Shown piece by piece: positions 25,157-34,844 of a DNA stretch of 64,000 bases. Numbering within the stretch: the first letter of the stretch is position 1; every line of letters starts with the position of its first letter. Under the pieces are notes generated by a model. The model made no database searches and was not told the origin of the DNA. It worked only from the letters and a program-made list of their open reading frames with translations. This stretch comes from DRWZ01 sp964601505 (GTDB lineage Bacteria; Calescibacteriota; Calescibacteriia; Calescibacteriales; Calescibacteriaceae), in contig CAZRNR010000004.1 of assembly GCA_964601505.1 (NCBI GenBank), positions 1-64,000 of the forward strand, written 5' to 3'. A program made the position numbers and the translations under genes.

Positions 25157-27626
25157 TAGCTGATTTTATCTTCTCTTCAAGAGCTTTAAATTCCTCATAA
25201 GAAAGCTTTCCATTTAGCTTTGCCTTATTTCTTATGTAGAAAACATCTGCCACCTTGTTCTCACGCGTTGATATCTTCGCAACAGATATATCATATCCTG
25301 AAAATGTTATCGCATATGTTATATCAAAAAGTAGTGCAGGTCTATCAAAACAATATACCTCAATTATGGTATAATCCTCCGAAGAATCATTGTCTAGAAC
25401 AACCTTTATAGTTTTTTCTGTATTTTGGTTAGCAAACGGATTTGTTTCCATATAGTATGGAATCAGCTTTCTCTTTTTTTCTTGTATTTCCCCAAGTATA
25501 TCTTGGATTCTCTTTGAATAGAAGATTTTTTCGAACCTTCTGAATCTTCCCATGTCTTGTGGTTCGGCCCAAAATATGTTTATTGCTTTCCCCAATACAG
25601 CTCCCTCCGCATAAAGCGAAAGTATGTTGAATCCAGAGATAAAAAGCATTCCAGCACACTCACACAAAAATCCCTCCACATCATCCCCTATCGTGATTAT
25701 CTCTATCACACCTTCATCCCTTTTTGTAAATGCAACATATCTTGATTGTGAAAGGTGAGCTTTTAGAAGAAATAGCATATATCTGAAAAGCCTGTCGTAA
25801 TTGAAGAATGAGAGAAATTTTCGAGAGAGAGAAGAAACTGCCTGAACTACTATATCAGAGGGAAAGAATTTCTTCAGATCCTCCACAAGAATAGAAACAT
25901 CAATATGCTCCTCTTCCGCATATTCAAGACCTTTTCTTATTCTCTCTGAGAGTTTCACATATATCTCTGTAATAAGATGAGCTTTCCAGCTGTTCCAGTT
26001 ATTCGGATTTGTAGCCAAAGCATCTGCTATCGAGAGGATATAAAGTATATCAAGAGATACAGTATCTGAGAATAACTCTGCAATCTTTTTGATATAAGTG
26101 TCCTCGTGTATATCTCTGCGCTGTGCGTAGTGCGATAAAGCAAGATGATTTTTAACAAGAAACTTCAAAAGATCTAAATTCTCCCCAGCCAAACCAATTC
26201 TCTTACCAATCTTCTCAGCAATCTTCTCACCTAAAGCAGAATGATCATTCTTTCTCCCTTTCCCTATATCATGCAGTAAAGCAGACAATATCGCAATCTT
26301 CTTTTTCTCCGAACTAATTTCAGGTAGAAAATTTATATGTGGAGGCTTTATGCCAAGTAGAATTTTCTCTAACTCCTCTAAACACTTTACAAGATGCAGA
26401 TCCACTGGATAAATGTGTGGAGGATGAATTTGATAAAGGTTTTTCACAAAAGAAAACTCCGGAATAATATTTTGAAGGACCCCAAAATTCCTCATATACA
26501 AAAGTGTTCTGGCTACCCCCCCAAGATCAAAAATAATGTCGCAGAACATATTAATACAATCCTTGTCTTTCCACATACCCTTCATAATGCTTTGATTCTT
26601 AAATATGGCATACAGAAATTCTGGCGAGATCTTTAGGTTATTATCTTTTGATATCTTGAAAGCTTCAACTATGATCTTAGGCGTTATACTATCCTCTGAC
26701 GAATAATATAGAAAAACGGAGTCTGTTTCAAATATTCCCAGCTTCGTAATTTGCTGCTTATGCTTTTTTAGTTCTTTTTGAATATAATCTTCAGCTATCT
26801 GAACCGCTACAGCTATCTTATGCTGACTTTCAAGAAAGGATGTCATGAATTTCCTTAAATCCTGCTTTTTTCCATTCTTCTTCTTGGCGATGAATTCTAA
26901 TATCTCCTCAACATAAGCTGCATTCAGTTTATCCTCATTCTTTTTCAGGACGCAGTGCAATATACTCCTTGTTTCAAGAAGCCTCTCATATGAACTTTTG
27001 ATGTCCTGGCTTTGTATAAGTATATCCTTCTGAACAAGATGTTTCAAATATTTTTGATATAAAAAATCACCTATTCCGCCGGGAGAGCTTTTGATATCCG
27101 GCTCAAGCAGATTAAAGAACTTAGAGATCCTCGTGTTCCTATCTTGGTAAAGATTCTCAAATATCGTTTCCTTGTGCTCAGAACAAAATTTCTTCCTATA
27201 TCTTTTTAGTCTTTCAAATATTTTGTAATCTCCAGCAATAAATCTCAAATCACTAAGATACGACAGAACTTTCACATCATCTAATGCCATTTTCAGAGTC
27301 TCTTCTATTGTTCTGACAGAATGCTCAATCTTGCTAAAACCTATATTCCATAGTTCGGTAATAAAGTTTGAAATCCTCTCATTTTGTTCAAACCTTCTTG
27401 AATTTACAATGATCAATATATCTATATCTGAAAACGGTGTCATTGTTTTTCTTCCAAAGCTACCAAATCCGAGAAGGACAACACCATCTACACCCTGAAG
27501 AATTTTTTCCCATACATTTTTAACTTCCTCTTCAAATATACCTGTTATCTCCTCTAAAATGATATTTATATTTTTTTTAAATATGTTATCCTCAAGGATA
27601 GATATCGCTTTTTCTCTTGCCTCCAT
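25116..27626 (-). CDS. glnD: GlnD-like [protein-PII] uridylyltransferase / uridylyl-removing enzyme
   Basis: Bifunctional nitrogen sensor that uridylylates PII. An N-terminal nucleotidyltransferase active site is present: GFGSFGRKTMTPFSDIDILI with the paired Asp67 and Asp69. A GlnD-type helical linker follows. The HD phosphohydrolase domain shows ALLHDIGKGRKNDHSALGEKIA around 440-460 and LSIADA. Two C-terminal ACT-like domains follow, the last with IIEVYCFDRPALLFDITYAITFSGYDISVAKISTRENKVADVFYI. Length 836 is normal. No glnB or amtB is nearby. The gene is 63 bases downstream of nadB and may share its transcript. Confidence 0.9.
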   Translation of the reverse strand: MEAREKAISILEDNIFKKNINIILEEITGIFEEEVKNVWEKILQGVDGVVLLGFGSFGRKTMTPFSDIDILIIVNSRRFEQNERISNFITELWNIGFSKIEHSVRTIEETLKMALDDVKVLSYLSDLRFIAGDYKIFERLKRYRKKFCSEHKETIFENLYQDRNTRISKFFNLLEPDIKSSPGGIGDFLYQKYLKHLVQKDILIQSQDIKSSYERLLETRSILHCVLKKNEDKLNAAYVEEILEFIAKKKNGKKQDLRKFMTSFLESQHKIAVAVQIAEDYIQKELKKHKQQITKLGIFETDSVFLYYSSEDSITPKIIVEAFKISKDNNLKISPEFLYAIFKNQSIMKGMWKDKDCINMFCDIIFDLGGVARTLLYMRNFGVLQNIIPEFSFVKNLYQIHPPHIYPVDLHLVKCLEELEKILLGIKPPHINFLPEISSEKKKIAILSALLHDIGKGRKNDHSALGEKIAEKIGKRIGLAGENLDLLKFLVKNHLALSHYAQRRDIHEDTYIKKIAELFSDTVSLDILYILSIADALATNPNNWNSWKAHLITEIYVKLSERIRKGLEYAEEEHIDVSILVEDLKKFFPSDIVVQAVSSLSRKFLSFFNYDRLFRYMLFLLKAHLSQSRYVAFTKRDEGVIEIITIGDDVEGFLCECAGMLFISGFNILSLYAEGAVLGKAINIFWAEPQDMGRFRRFEKIFYSKRIQDILGEIQEKKRKLIPYYMETNPFANQNTEKTIKVVLDNDSSEDYTIIEVYCFDRPALLFDITYAITFSGYDISVAKISTRENKVADVFYIRNKAKLNGKLSYEEFKALEEKIKSAIIQGPLPAVLQKI

Positions 27627-27689
27627 CCTGTTATAAATAGTACTGCGGAAGAACTCTGAGATATTTATTAGAATTTACCCTTTGCCAAA

Positions 27690-29279
27690 TCATATAATTG
27701 TATCTTTCTTAAAGTCTATGTCATTTTTGAATGGATAGTCAATATTATAGTGTGTTCCTCTTGATTCTTTTCTTGCCATTGCAGATCTTATTATAAGTTC
27801 TGCTACTATAACTATATTTCTTAATTCTATCAGATCAGCAGAGACATAATACTTCCAGTAGTCTTCCATGACATCTTTTTTTATTATTGAGATTCTTTCA
27901 AGTGCTCTTTGTAGCCTTTTGTTAGATCTTACCACACCAGCGTAGTTCCACATAAGTCTTCTCACTTCATCCCAAGCGTGCGAAATCAGAATTTTTTCAT
28001 CCTGAGCAATGGTTTTCTCTGATTTCCAGGGTGGAATATCCTCTTTCGGGATATGTATTTTCTTTGGGTATTCAAGACATTTAAGCAAAGCCCTTTTTGA
28101 CATCACTAAACACTCCAAAAGTGAATTTGATGCGAGTCTATTAGCTCCGTGAAATCCTGTGCAGGCAGACTCTCCTATTACAAAAAGGCGAGAAATTGAA
28201 GTTTCTCCGTATGAATCAGTCAAAACTCCTCCGCATATAAAATGAGCCCCAGGAGCAACAGGAATAGGAGACTTTGTTATGTCTATACCAAGCTCAAGAC
28301 ATCTTTGATATATTTTGGGAAATCTTTTTTTTATAAAGTCGCTTCCAAGATGAGTTATATCCAGATAAACATGATCATCTCCGGATTTTTTAAGTTCTGA
28401 ATCTATCGCCCTGGTGACTATATCTCTTGGTGCAAGTTCGCCAAGCTCGTGATATTTCTTCATAAATGGCTTCCCGTCTTTCGTGAGAAGTATTCCTCCT
28501 TCTCCCCTAAGTGCTTCAGAAATTAGGAAATTTTTTTCCTTATGATGATATAGCACAGTTGGATGGAACTGAAAAAATTCCATATTTGCTATTTTTGAAC
28601 CCGCTCTATAACACATTGCTATACCATCACCCGTAGCAACATCTGGATTTGATGTTATCAAGTAAACTTTTCCTGCTCCACCGGTTGCAAGTATCACAAA
28701 ATTCCCAAAAATCATATCTATATTTGATGTGCTCTTGTCAAAAACATATACCCCGTAGCATTCATCTTCTATTCTGTTGTTTGTTCTTCCTATGAACCTG
28801 AATTTTGTTATCAGATCAATGGCTACACAGTTCTCAAATATACTGATGTTTTTCTTTTCTCTCACTCTATCAATAAGTTTCCTTTGTATTTCTGCTCCTG
28901 TTCCATCTCCCTTATGTAATATTCGTCTTTCAGAGTGCCCCCCTTCCCTAGTTAGGTGAAACAATCCGTCATCTTTATCAAATTCAACCCCCCATTCTAT
29001 AAGTTCCTTTATACATGCTTTTGATTCTGATATAATAGTTCTGACCATTTCCACGTTGCAGAGTCCATCTCCAGCTTTTATGGTATCTTGTATATGCTTT
29101 TCAATGGAATCGCTTTCAGAGAGGGGAGAAGCTGCTATACCTCCTTGCGCGTAATATGAGTTTGCGTCCTCCATTTTCCCCTTTGTGATTATCGCGACAG
29201 ACATTTTTTCAGGAACACGTAGAGCAAATGAGAGCCCTGCAAGACCAGAACCAACAACAACAAAATCAAAATTTGTCAT
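27690..29279 (-). CDS. nadB: L-aspartate oxidase
   Basis: FAD enzyme making iminoaspartate, the first step of de novo NAD synthesis. Motifs are FDFVVVGSGLAGLSFAL (FAD), SYYAQGGIAA, EGGHSERRILHKGDGTGAEI, GDGIAMCYRAG, FHPTVL and ANRLASNSLLECLV. The ATG at 29279 forms an ATGA overlap with the stop of the upstream gene, which fixes this start rather than a codon at 29297. Downstream partners nadA and nadC are absent, so the gene is separated from the rest of the pathway and coupled to the oxidoreductase genes. Confidence 0.95.
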   Translation of the reverse strand: MTNFDFVVVGSGLAGLSFALRVPEKMSVAIITKGKMEDANSYYAQGGIAASPLSESDSIEKHIQDTIKAGDGLCNVEMVRTIISESKACIKELIEWGVEFDKDDGLFHLTREGGHSERRILHKGDGTGAEIQRKLIDRVREKKNISIFENCVAIDLITKFRFIGRTNNRIEDECYGVYVFDKSTSNIDMIFGNFVILATGGAGKVYLITSNPDVATGDGIAMCYRAGSKIANMEFFQFHPTVLYHHKEKNFLISEALRGEGGILLTKDGKPFMKKYHELGELAPRDIVTRAIDSELKKSGDDHVYLDITHLGSDFIKKRFPKIYQRCLELGIDITKSPIPVAPGAHFICGGVLTDSYGETSISRLFVIGESACTGFHGANRLASNSLLECLVMSKRALLKCLEYPKKIHIPKEDIPPWKSEKTIAQDEKILISHAWDEVRRLMWNYAGVVRSNKRLQRALERISIIKKDVMEDYWKYYVSADLIELRNIVIVAELIIRSAMARKESRGTHYNIDYPFKNDIDFKKDTII

Positions 29280-30289
29280 GAAGGATTGACTTCCCAACTG
29301 CCAGACTCTATGAGCCTCTTAACACTACCTTCTCCCTTTTTCTTCTTAGCCATTTCTATCTGGTTATAAAGCAGTTCATCATATGTAGGCTCCCTTACAT
29401 TCCTTATGATCCCTATTGGTTCCGGGAAATCTGGATAATGCATAGTTGCAACTGCAAGATTTAGCATATAGTCCGTAGCATCATAAATTGTTATATCTTC
29501 TTTTCTTATACCGTCCTCTCCCACTTTTACAACCTTCGGTCTGAGCTTATCAATTATTATTCCTTTATCCAAGTTTTTGCCAAAAATCATTGGCTGTCCG
29601 TGTCTCAGTTCTATTAATCTCTCACTTCTGACTTCTCTTCCTGCAAAATCTTCAAATGCACCATCATTGAAAACAACACAGTTTTGGTATATGTGTATAA
29701 AAGCTGTACCCTTGTGATTAGCTGCTTCCTTCAAAATTTCCACTAATCTTTTTATGTCTGTGTCTATCGCTCTTGCTACAAATGTCGCTTTCTGCGAAAG
29801 GGCAAGAAGTACCGGATCTACAGGTCTTTCTATAACTCCAAACGGAGAACTTTTTGTTTCCTGTCCCAAAAGACTTGTTGGTGAATACTGACCTTTTGTC
29901 AGACCATATATTCTATTATCAAAAAGAAGGATTTTTATATCTACATTTCTTCTAATAGCGTGCATAATGTGATTTCCACCAATTGCGAGCCCATCGCCAT
30001 CTCCTGTTACTACCCATACAGAAAGATCTGGATTTGCTACTTTCACACCGGTCGCTATTGCCGGCGCTCTTCCATGAATACCATGAAAACCATAAGTGTT
30101 CATGTAATATGGAAAACGAGAAGAGCAACCAATACCAGAAACTATAACAAATTTCTCTCTTGGGATCCCCATTTGAGAAAAGGCTTGCCTGACAGCATTT
30201 AATATGGCATAATCTCCACACCCAGGACACCACCTTGGTTCTTCACCCGAGTCAAAGTCTTTTGGTGTATATTTTTCAGGAGACTGCAT
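29276..30289 (-). CDS. korB: 2-oxoacid:ferredoxin oxidoreductase, beta subunit
   Basis: The thiamin-diphosphate subunit. The N-terminal WCPGCGDYAIL, GIGCSSRFPYYMNTYGFHGIHGRAPAIATGVK and the ThDP/Mg motif GDGDGLAIGGNH...N are all present. Length 337 fits the two-subunit 2-oxoglutarate/2-oxoacid type (KorAB). It overlaps the alpha-subunit gene by 14 bases and nadB by ATGA, giving one tight operon. It allows reversible CoA-dependent 2-oxoacid decarboxylation with ferredoxin, typical of anaerobic or reductive metabolism. Whether 2-oxoglutarate is the substrate is inferred from subunit layout. Confidence 0.93.
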   Translation of the reverse strand: MQSPEKYTPKDFDSGEEPRWCPGCGDYAILNAVRQAFSQMGIPREKFVIVSGIGCSSRFPYYMNTYGFHGIHGRAPAIATGVKVANPDLSVWVVTGDGDGLAIGGNHIMHAIRRNVDIKILLFDNRIYGLTKGQYSPTSLLGQETKSSPFGVIERPVDPVLLALSQKATFVARAIDTDIKRLVEILKEAANHKGTAFIHIYQNCVVFNDGAFEDFAGREVRSERLIELRHGQPMIFGKNLDKGIIIDKLRPKVVKVGEDGIRKEDITIYDATDYMLNLAVATMHYPDFPEPIGIIRNVREPTYDELLYNQIEMAKKKKGEGSVKRLIESGSWEVNPS

Positions 30290-32204
30290 ACGATTTTGTT
30301 CCTCCTTCTACTTTTATCTTTTTGGAAATTTTGCCTTCTCTTTCAAGGTTTATAAGCTCTTTTTCTATCGCCTGTCTGATATCAGATTCCCTCAAAGGAG
30401 TTCCCGTAACCCTGTTAAATCCGACAGCATCAACTCCAAATTTTCCTTTTATGAGCAAAAGAAGTTGTCCGAGGTTTAGTTCTGGTATAAGTACCCGTTT
30501 GAACTTTGAAAGAACATCTGACAGGTTTTTAGGGAACGGATTTATGTTTCGCAGCTGAACATGAGCAACAGGCCAGCCTTTTGAGATAGCATAATCAACT
30601 GCTGCTCTTATGCTACCAAATGTACTCCCCCAGCCAAGCACAAGAAGTTCGGCATCTGCTGGTCCATATATACTTACATCCCCTATATCTCTTTGAGCCC
30701 TCCTTATCTTTTCCGCTCTTATTTTTACCATATAGTCATGATTTTGTGGGTCATAAGATACCTTACCAGAGATGTTGGATTTTTCAAGACCACCTATGCG
30801 ATGTTCAAGTCCCTTCGTTCCAGGTTTAGCCCAGGGTCTTGCAAGTGTTTCTTCATCTCTTGAATAAGGAGCAAAGTTTTTCGGATCACCATGATAGAAT
30901 TCAACCTGAATTTTTTCTATGCTTTTTTCTATGTCAGGTATTCTCCAGGGTTCTGATCCCATTGCAAGATACCCATCTGAAAGTATTATAACTGGAGTCA
31001 TATACTTTATTGCAAGCCTTGCTGCCTCAAGAAATACCTCAAAGCAATCTCCAGGACTCGTTGGAGCCAAAACTATTACAGGAGATTCCCCATGCCTTCC
31101 ATACATTGCAAAAAGGAGATCTGTTTGTTCGGTTTTTGTAGGCATACCAGTTGATGGTCCAGATCTTTGATTATCTATGATTATCAGTGGGAGTTCGGTC
31201 ATAACAGCTAGATTTATTCCTTCAGATTTCAAAGAGAGTCCTGGGCCAGATGTAGTTGTTATCCCAAGGGCCCCTGCAAAACTTGCGCCTATTGCTGTAT
31301 TTACTGCAGCAATCTCATCCTCCATCTGAATAGCCACAACTCCAAAATTTCTCCAAGCAGAAAGGTAATGCAATATATCACTTGCTGGTGTTATAGGATA
31401 AGAAGCAAAAACAATAGGTATGTTTAACTTTTCTTTCAATGTTGCTATCGCAAGTGCAAAAGCCTCATTTCCAGATATATATCTGTATTTCCCCGGTTCA
31501 AAATGGTATTTTGGGACATGGATATGTGCAAACTTATGCTGGACTTCAAGAGTTTCTCCATAATTGTATCCAGCTTTTAGAGCAAGCTCATTAGCTTTTT
31601 TGATATCTGGATTTTTGGAAAACTTCTCTTGTATGAAAGAAAGAATTGGTTCAAGAGGTCTTTCAAATATCCAGCATACAAGCCCAAGGGCGAAAAAGTT
31701 CCTTGTCCTTATCTTTTCTTTGTGCGAGATATTTACATCTTTGAGTGCCTCAACAACAAGCTGATTCATCTTTACCTTTATGACATTGTATTTGGAGAGT
31801 ATATCATCTAATTTTTCCTCACCAGATATTATACTTTGCCACCCGGCCTTTTTGAAATTTATCTCATCAAATTCATCTTCGTTCAGTATCACTGTAGCAC
31901 CAGGTTTTATCAGAGAAAGATTAACCTTTAGGGCTGCAGGATTCATAGCAACGAGCACATCGGGAGCATCTCCAGGTGTGAGTATATCGAGGCCTCCAAA
32001 CTGTATCTGGAAAGATGAGACCCCATATGTTGTTCCAGCTGGAGCCCTTATCTCGGCTGGAAACTCAGGAAGAACAGCAAAATCATTCCCATATATAGCT
32101 GTCGCTACGGTAAATTGTGAACCTATAAGCTGAATCCCATCTCCGGAATCGCCTGCGAACTTGGCCACTACCCTGATTCTTTCAGCTTCAGGTGGTTTTT
32201 CCAT
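30276..32204 (-). CDS. korA: 2-oxoacid:ferredoxin oxidoreductase, fused gamma-alpha subunit
   Basis: Residues 1-190 are the gamma domain (AGDSGDGIQLIGSQFTVATAIYGN, FPAEIRAPAGTTYGVSSFQIQ). The rest is the alpha domain, with FASYPITPASDILHYLSAW, QMEDEIAAVNTAIGASFAG and TTSGPGLSLKSEGINLAVMTELPLII, the CoA/pyrimidine-side motifs. YPITPASD and GPSTGMPTKTEQTDL are typical of the 2-oxoglutarate/2-oxoacid group. First gene of the korA-korB-nadB operon. No ferredoxin or delta-subunit gene adjoins it, so electron transfer goes to a ferredoxin encoded elsewhere. Confidence 0.94.
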   Translation of the reverse strand: MEKPPEAERIRVVAKFAGDSGDGIQLIGSQFTVATAIYGNDFAVLPEFPAEIRAPAGTTYGVSSFQIQFGGLDILTPGDAPDVLVAMNPAALKVNLSLIKPGATVILNEDEFDEINFKKAGWQSIISGEEKLDDILSKYNVIKVKMNQLVVEALKDVNISHKEKIRTRNFFALGLVCWIFERPLEPILSFIQEKFSKNPDIKKANELALKAGYNYGETLEVQHKFAHIHVPKYHFEPGKYRYISGNEAFALAIATLKEKLNIPIVFASYPITPASDILHYLSAWRNFGVVAIQMEDEIAAVNTAIGASFAGALGITTTSGPGLSLKSEGINLAVMTELPLIIIDNQRSGPSTGMPTKTEQTDLLFAMYGRHGESPVIVLAPTSPGDCFEVFLEAARLAIKYMTPVIILSDGYLAMGSEPWRIPDIEKSIEKIQVEFYHGDPKNFAPYSRDEETLARPWAKPGTKGLEHRIGGLEKSNISGKVSYDPQNHDYMVKIRAEKIRRAQRDIGDVSIYGPADAELLVLGWGSTFGSIRAAVDYAISKGWPVAHVQLRNINPFPKNLSDVLSKFKRVLIPELNLGQLLLLIKGKFGVDAVGFNRVTGTPLRESDIRQAIEKELINLEREGKISKKIKVEGGTKSYAVS

Positions 32205-32313
32205 ATCTGTTCTTACTTATTTAGCTATGAGTCTTGAGAATTATGCAAAAAACAGGAGTTTTTATTTAATTGAGGACGCAAGAAGATTTAAAAAACGAAA
32301 CTCGCGAATGCGA

Positions 32314-32637
32314 TCAGATTTTTCCCTGGAGGAAGAAAGCCACAACAAGCATGTATATGACAAGCGATTCCATAAAGACAAGCCCGAGTATAAGAGGCAG
32401 GAACATTTTATCTGATGCTCCGGGATTTCTGGATATTCCCTCCATAGCTGCTGCAACGGCTCTCCCTTGCCCAAGCGCTCCAATAGCTGCAGCTATACCT
32501 AACCCAAGTCCAGCTCCCAAAGCCAGACCAAATTTTGAAAGCTCCGCAGAAGCAGAAGCAACTCCTTCATCCGCAGCAAAAACAGAGAATGCCGAAAAAA
32601 ATGCGAAAACAAAAAAAGAAAGTACCCTTCTCATCAT
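32314..32637 (-). CDS. atpE: F-type ATP synthase subunit c, solitary, with N-terminal extension
   Basis: Proteolipid of the membrane rotor ring. Two transmembrane helices (about 33-66 and 78-104) flank the polar loop SRNPGAS. The ion-binding carboxylate is Glu90 in FMESLVIY. Gln57 (ALGQG), Ser91 and Tyr95 occupy positions that ligate sodium in Na-type rings, while the usual Thr after Ser is Leu, so ion choice is open. A cleavable signal-like segment (MMRRVLSFFVFAFFSAFSVFA) precedes the first helix. Strong ribosome site AGGAGG. No other ATP-synthase gene is in the window; subunits a and b must be elsewhere. Confidence 0.93.
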   Translation of the reverse strand: MMRRVLSFFVFAFFSAFSVFAADEGVASASAELSKFGLALGAGLGLGIAAAIGALGQGRAVAAAMEGISRNPGASDKMFLPLILGLVFMESLVIYMLVVAFFLQGKI

Positions 32638-32725
32638 TGATTTTTTCCTCCTTTGTAAAATTGTCAGTGATTTTAAAAAGGCAGATTATAAGTTGTGAAA
32701 AAACAAAAAGTTTGAGCAAAATCTC

Positions 32726-32956
32726 TTATCCTTTGCTAACATAAATCTCAAGATCAGATCCTTTCTCTTTCATCTCCAAAATTTTATATCCTTCATCTCT
32801 TATTGCTTTTGGTACATCTTCCTTCGCAGCTGGAAAATCAACTATAATTTGGTATATGTCTCTCTCACTCCCTTTCCTCAGCTCCCTTTTGATTATTATA
32901 ACGTTCATTGGGCAAACAACACCTCGAAGATCTAAAACCTTGGTAGGCTTCAGCAT
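32726..32956 (-). CDS. tusA: TusA-family sulfur carrier protein
   Basis: A 76-residue two-layer fold with the diagnostic N-terminal LDLRGVVCPMNVIIIKREL, where Cys15 of the CPM motif carries the persulfide. It delivers sulfur to tRNA thiolation, molybdenum cofactor or other acceptors. No tusBCDE or sulfurtransferase partner is adjacent, so the acceptor is unknown; the TusA/SirA/YedF families cannot be separated here. It lies between folE and atpE on the same strand with short gaps. Confidence 0.85.
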   Translation of the reverse strand: MLKPTKVLDLRGVVCPMNVIIIKRELRKGSERDIYQIIVDFPAAKEDVPKAIRDEGYKILEMKEKGSDLEIYVSKG

Positions 32957-32981
32957 CTATTAAATATTAGCAACACTTACA

Positions 32982-33719
32982 CTATTTATCTGTTTTATTT
33001 ATCTTTTCAAGAAATATCCTCTTTATCTCCCAATCGGATTTGAATTTTCCCGAGAAAAACAGAGTCTCCATTACGACATCTTCTTTTCTAGCTCCACGCA
33101 TCGCAAGACACAAATGATATGCTGAAATATACACCGCAACTCCTTCCGCCTGAACAGTCTTCTCTATAAAATTTCCTATCTCCTCAGTCAATCTTTCTTG
33201 AACCTGCAATCTACTTGCAAAAACCTTTATGATTCTGGGTATCTTTGAAAGACCTATTATCTTATTCTTCGGGAGATAAGCTATTGAAGCCGTCCCAAAA
33301 AACGGAAGCATATGATGCTCACATAGACTAAAAAACTTTATGTTCCCCACAAAAACTAACCCCTTATAGTCAGAACTAAAAATAGCTCCATTGACCTCCC
33401 CATCTGGATTAGAAAAATAACCCGAGAGTATCTCTATCAGTGCTTTTGAATATCTCTCAGGAGTCTTCTTTAACCCCTCCCTTTCCGGATCATCACCTAT
33501 TACCTTTATTATCTCCCTTATGTGATAAGCAAGTTTTTTTATCTTTTGCTCTAATTCGATTTCTTTTTTTTCCCCATGTCCTTGTAATACTTCCTGGTCA
33601 AGTTCATCAGACAGTTCGCTCTCCGTGATCTTGAACATCTCAAAAGAACCCGTGCTAGAACTACTTCTCTCATTTTTCCCCTTTCTCATCTCTGAATAAA
33701 ATCTCTTCATTTTACTCAT
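32982..33719 (-). CDS. folE: GTP cyclohydrolase I
   Basis: Converts GTP to dihydroneopterin triphosphate for folate/pterin synthesis. Motifs are DDPEREGLKKTPERYSKAL, the zinc-binding FFSLCEHHMLPFFGTASIAYLP, GLSKIPRIIKVFASRLQVQERLT, and AVYISAYHLCLAMRGARK with the third zinc ligand in HLCLAMRG. A serine-rich, charged N-terminal stretch of about 60 residues precedes the catalytic domain, and a later start within it is possible. The ATG has no clear ribosome site. Followed by tusA at 25 bases. Confidence 0.95.
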   Translation of the reverse strand: MSKMKRFYSEMRKGKNERSSSSTGSFEMFKITESELSDELDQEVLQGHGEKKEIELEQKIKKLAYHIREIIKVIGDDPEREGLKKTPERYSKALIEILSGYFSNPDGEVNGAIFSSDYKGLVFVGNIKFFSLCEHHMLPFFGTASIAYLPKNKIIGLSKIPRIIKVFASRLQVQERLTEEIGNFIEKTVQAEGVAVYISAYHLCLAMRGARKEDVVMETLFFSGKFKSDWEIKRIFLEKINKTDK

Positions 33720-33795
33720 ATTATTACACTTATTGATAAAAACAAGAAAAATTCCATCCCATTAGAATGTGATTCCTCAAATCTGATTACAAAAG

Positions 33796-34779
33796 CTACG
33801 ATAGTTTTCTAAGAAAATCTTCTACATCTTCTACTATCTTGGTTTTTGCAAGCTTCCCTTCTATCAAATCCAGATGACCAGCTTCATACTCTCTATAAAG
33901 CTTTACTGAAGAGGAAACAATGTCAACTATTGGCTTTACAGATATCGGGGGTGCAACCTTATCAAGCGTTCCAGCTAAAGCAAACAATGGTAAAGATATG
34001 TCCTTAAATCTCTTACTATAATCAATCTTACCATCAAACGAAGTTATCCTTTTGTCTGAAGCCCAAATGAGAAGTTGGACAAGCAATCTAGGAGAGGTAA
34101 ACTCAAATCCTTTAACAAGTTTTTCCCAAAAATCCCATGCACTTTCAAAATTCTTCGTGTATGAAGGATATAGGGGGGAAATTTTCAATACCTTCTTATT
34201 CATCATCAAAGGAATTCCAGCGAGTCCAAACATCCCCATAAGCTTCATCCCGAATTCTCTTGGCCAAAAATAATATATAACTGATGAAAAAGGAACTTTG
34301 CGCAAAATCTTTGCAATTCCGCCGAAAAACTGAATTACTCCAACTCCCCTACCAAAATGAACTGGACTCCCAAAAGTCAATATCGCATGAACTCTATCGG
34401 GGAAGAAAGAAGAAAAAACATAAGAACATATCCCACCAAGTGAGTGTCCAGCAAGAACTACCTTATCTATACCAACCCTTGACCTTATGAAAGCAACAGC
34501 AGAATCTATATCTTTAAAGACAAAATCCTCAAATGTGTAGTTATAGTATAGATTACGAATCCTTGAATATCCAGAACCTCTCAGATCTATGGAGAAAACA
34601 TGAAAGCCCTTGTCTCTCAGAATTGGAGCAACCCCCCCACTTCTTCCATGCCAACTCAAATTATTCTGTGCGAAACCATGTATCAAAAGAATAGGGAATT
34701 TATAACTTAAATTATTCGGCTCCCACTCAATCACGCCCACTTTGAAACCATCGTAAGTTCTTACATAATGAACTTTCAT
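33796..34779 (-). CDS. Alpha/beta hydrolase
   Basis: An alpha/beta-hydrolase fold with the oxyanion strand LLIHGFAQNNLSW (32-43), nucleophile elbow AGHSLGG (Ser113), acid region LAGTLDKVAPP and catalytic His in YEAGHLDLI. Starting at the ATG at 34779 gives MKVHYVRTYDGFKVGVIEW, a normal first strand; a TTG at 34818 would add a hydrophobic 13-residue leader. Ester or lipid substrate unknown. A second, unrelated-looking hydrolase of the same fold is at 55569-56360. Confidence 0.85.
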   Translation of the reverse strand: MKVHYVRTYDGFKVGVIEWEPNNLSYKFPILLIHGFAQNNLSWHGRSGGVAPILRDKGFHVFSIDLRGSGYSRIRNLYYNYTFEDFVFKDIDSAVAFIRSRVGIDKVVLAGHSLGGICSYVFSSFFPDRVHAILTFGSPVHFGRGVGVIQFFGGIAKILRKVPFSSVIYYFWPREFGMKLMGMFGLAGIPLMMNKKVLKISPLYPSYTKNFESAWDFWEKLVKGFEFTSPRLLVQLLIWASDKRITSFDGKIDYSKRFKDISLPLFALAGTLDKVAPPISVKPIVDIVSSSVKLYREYEAGHLDLIEGKLAKTKIVEDVEDFLRKLS

Positions 34780-34844
34780 AAATCCAAAATGTAAAACATA
34801 AATTAAAAAATTTCTCAAATCGGAAAATATCTAAATAATAACGA

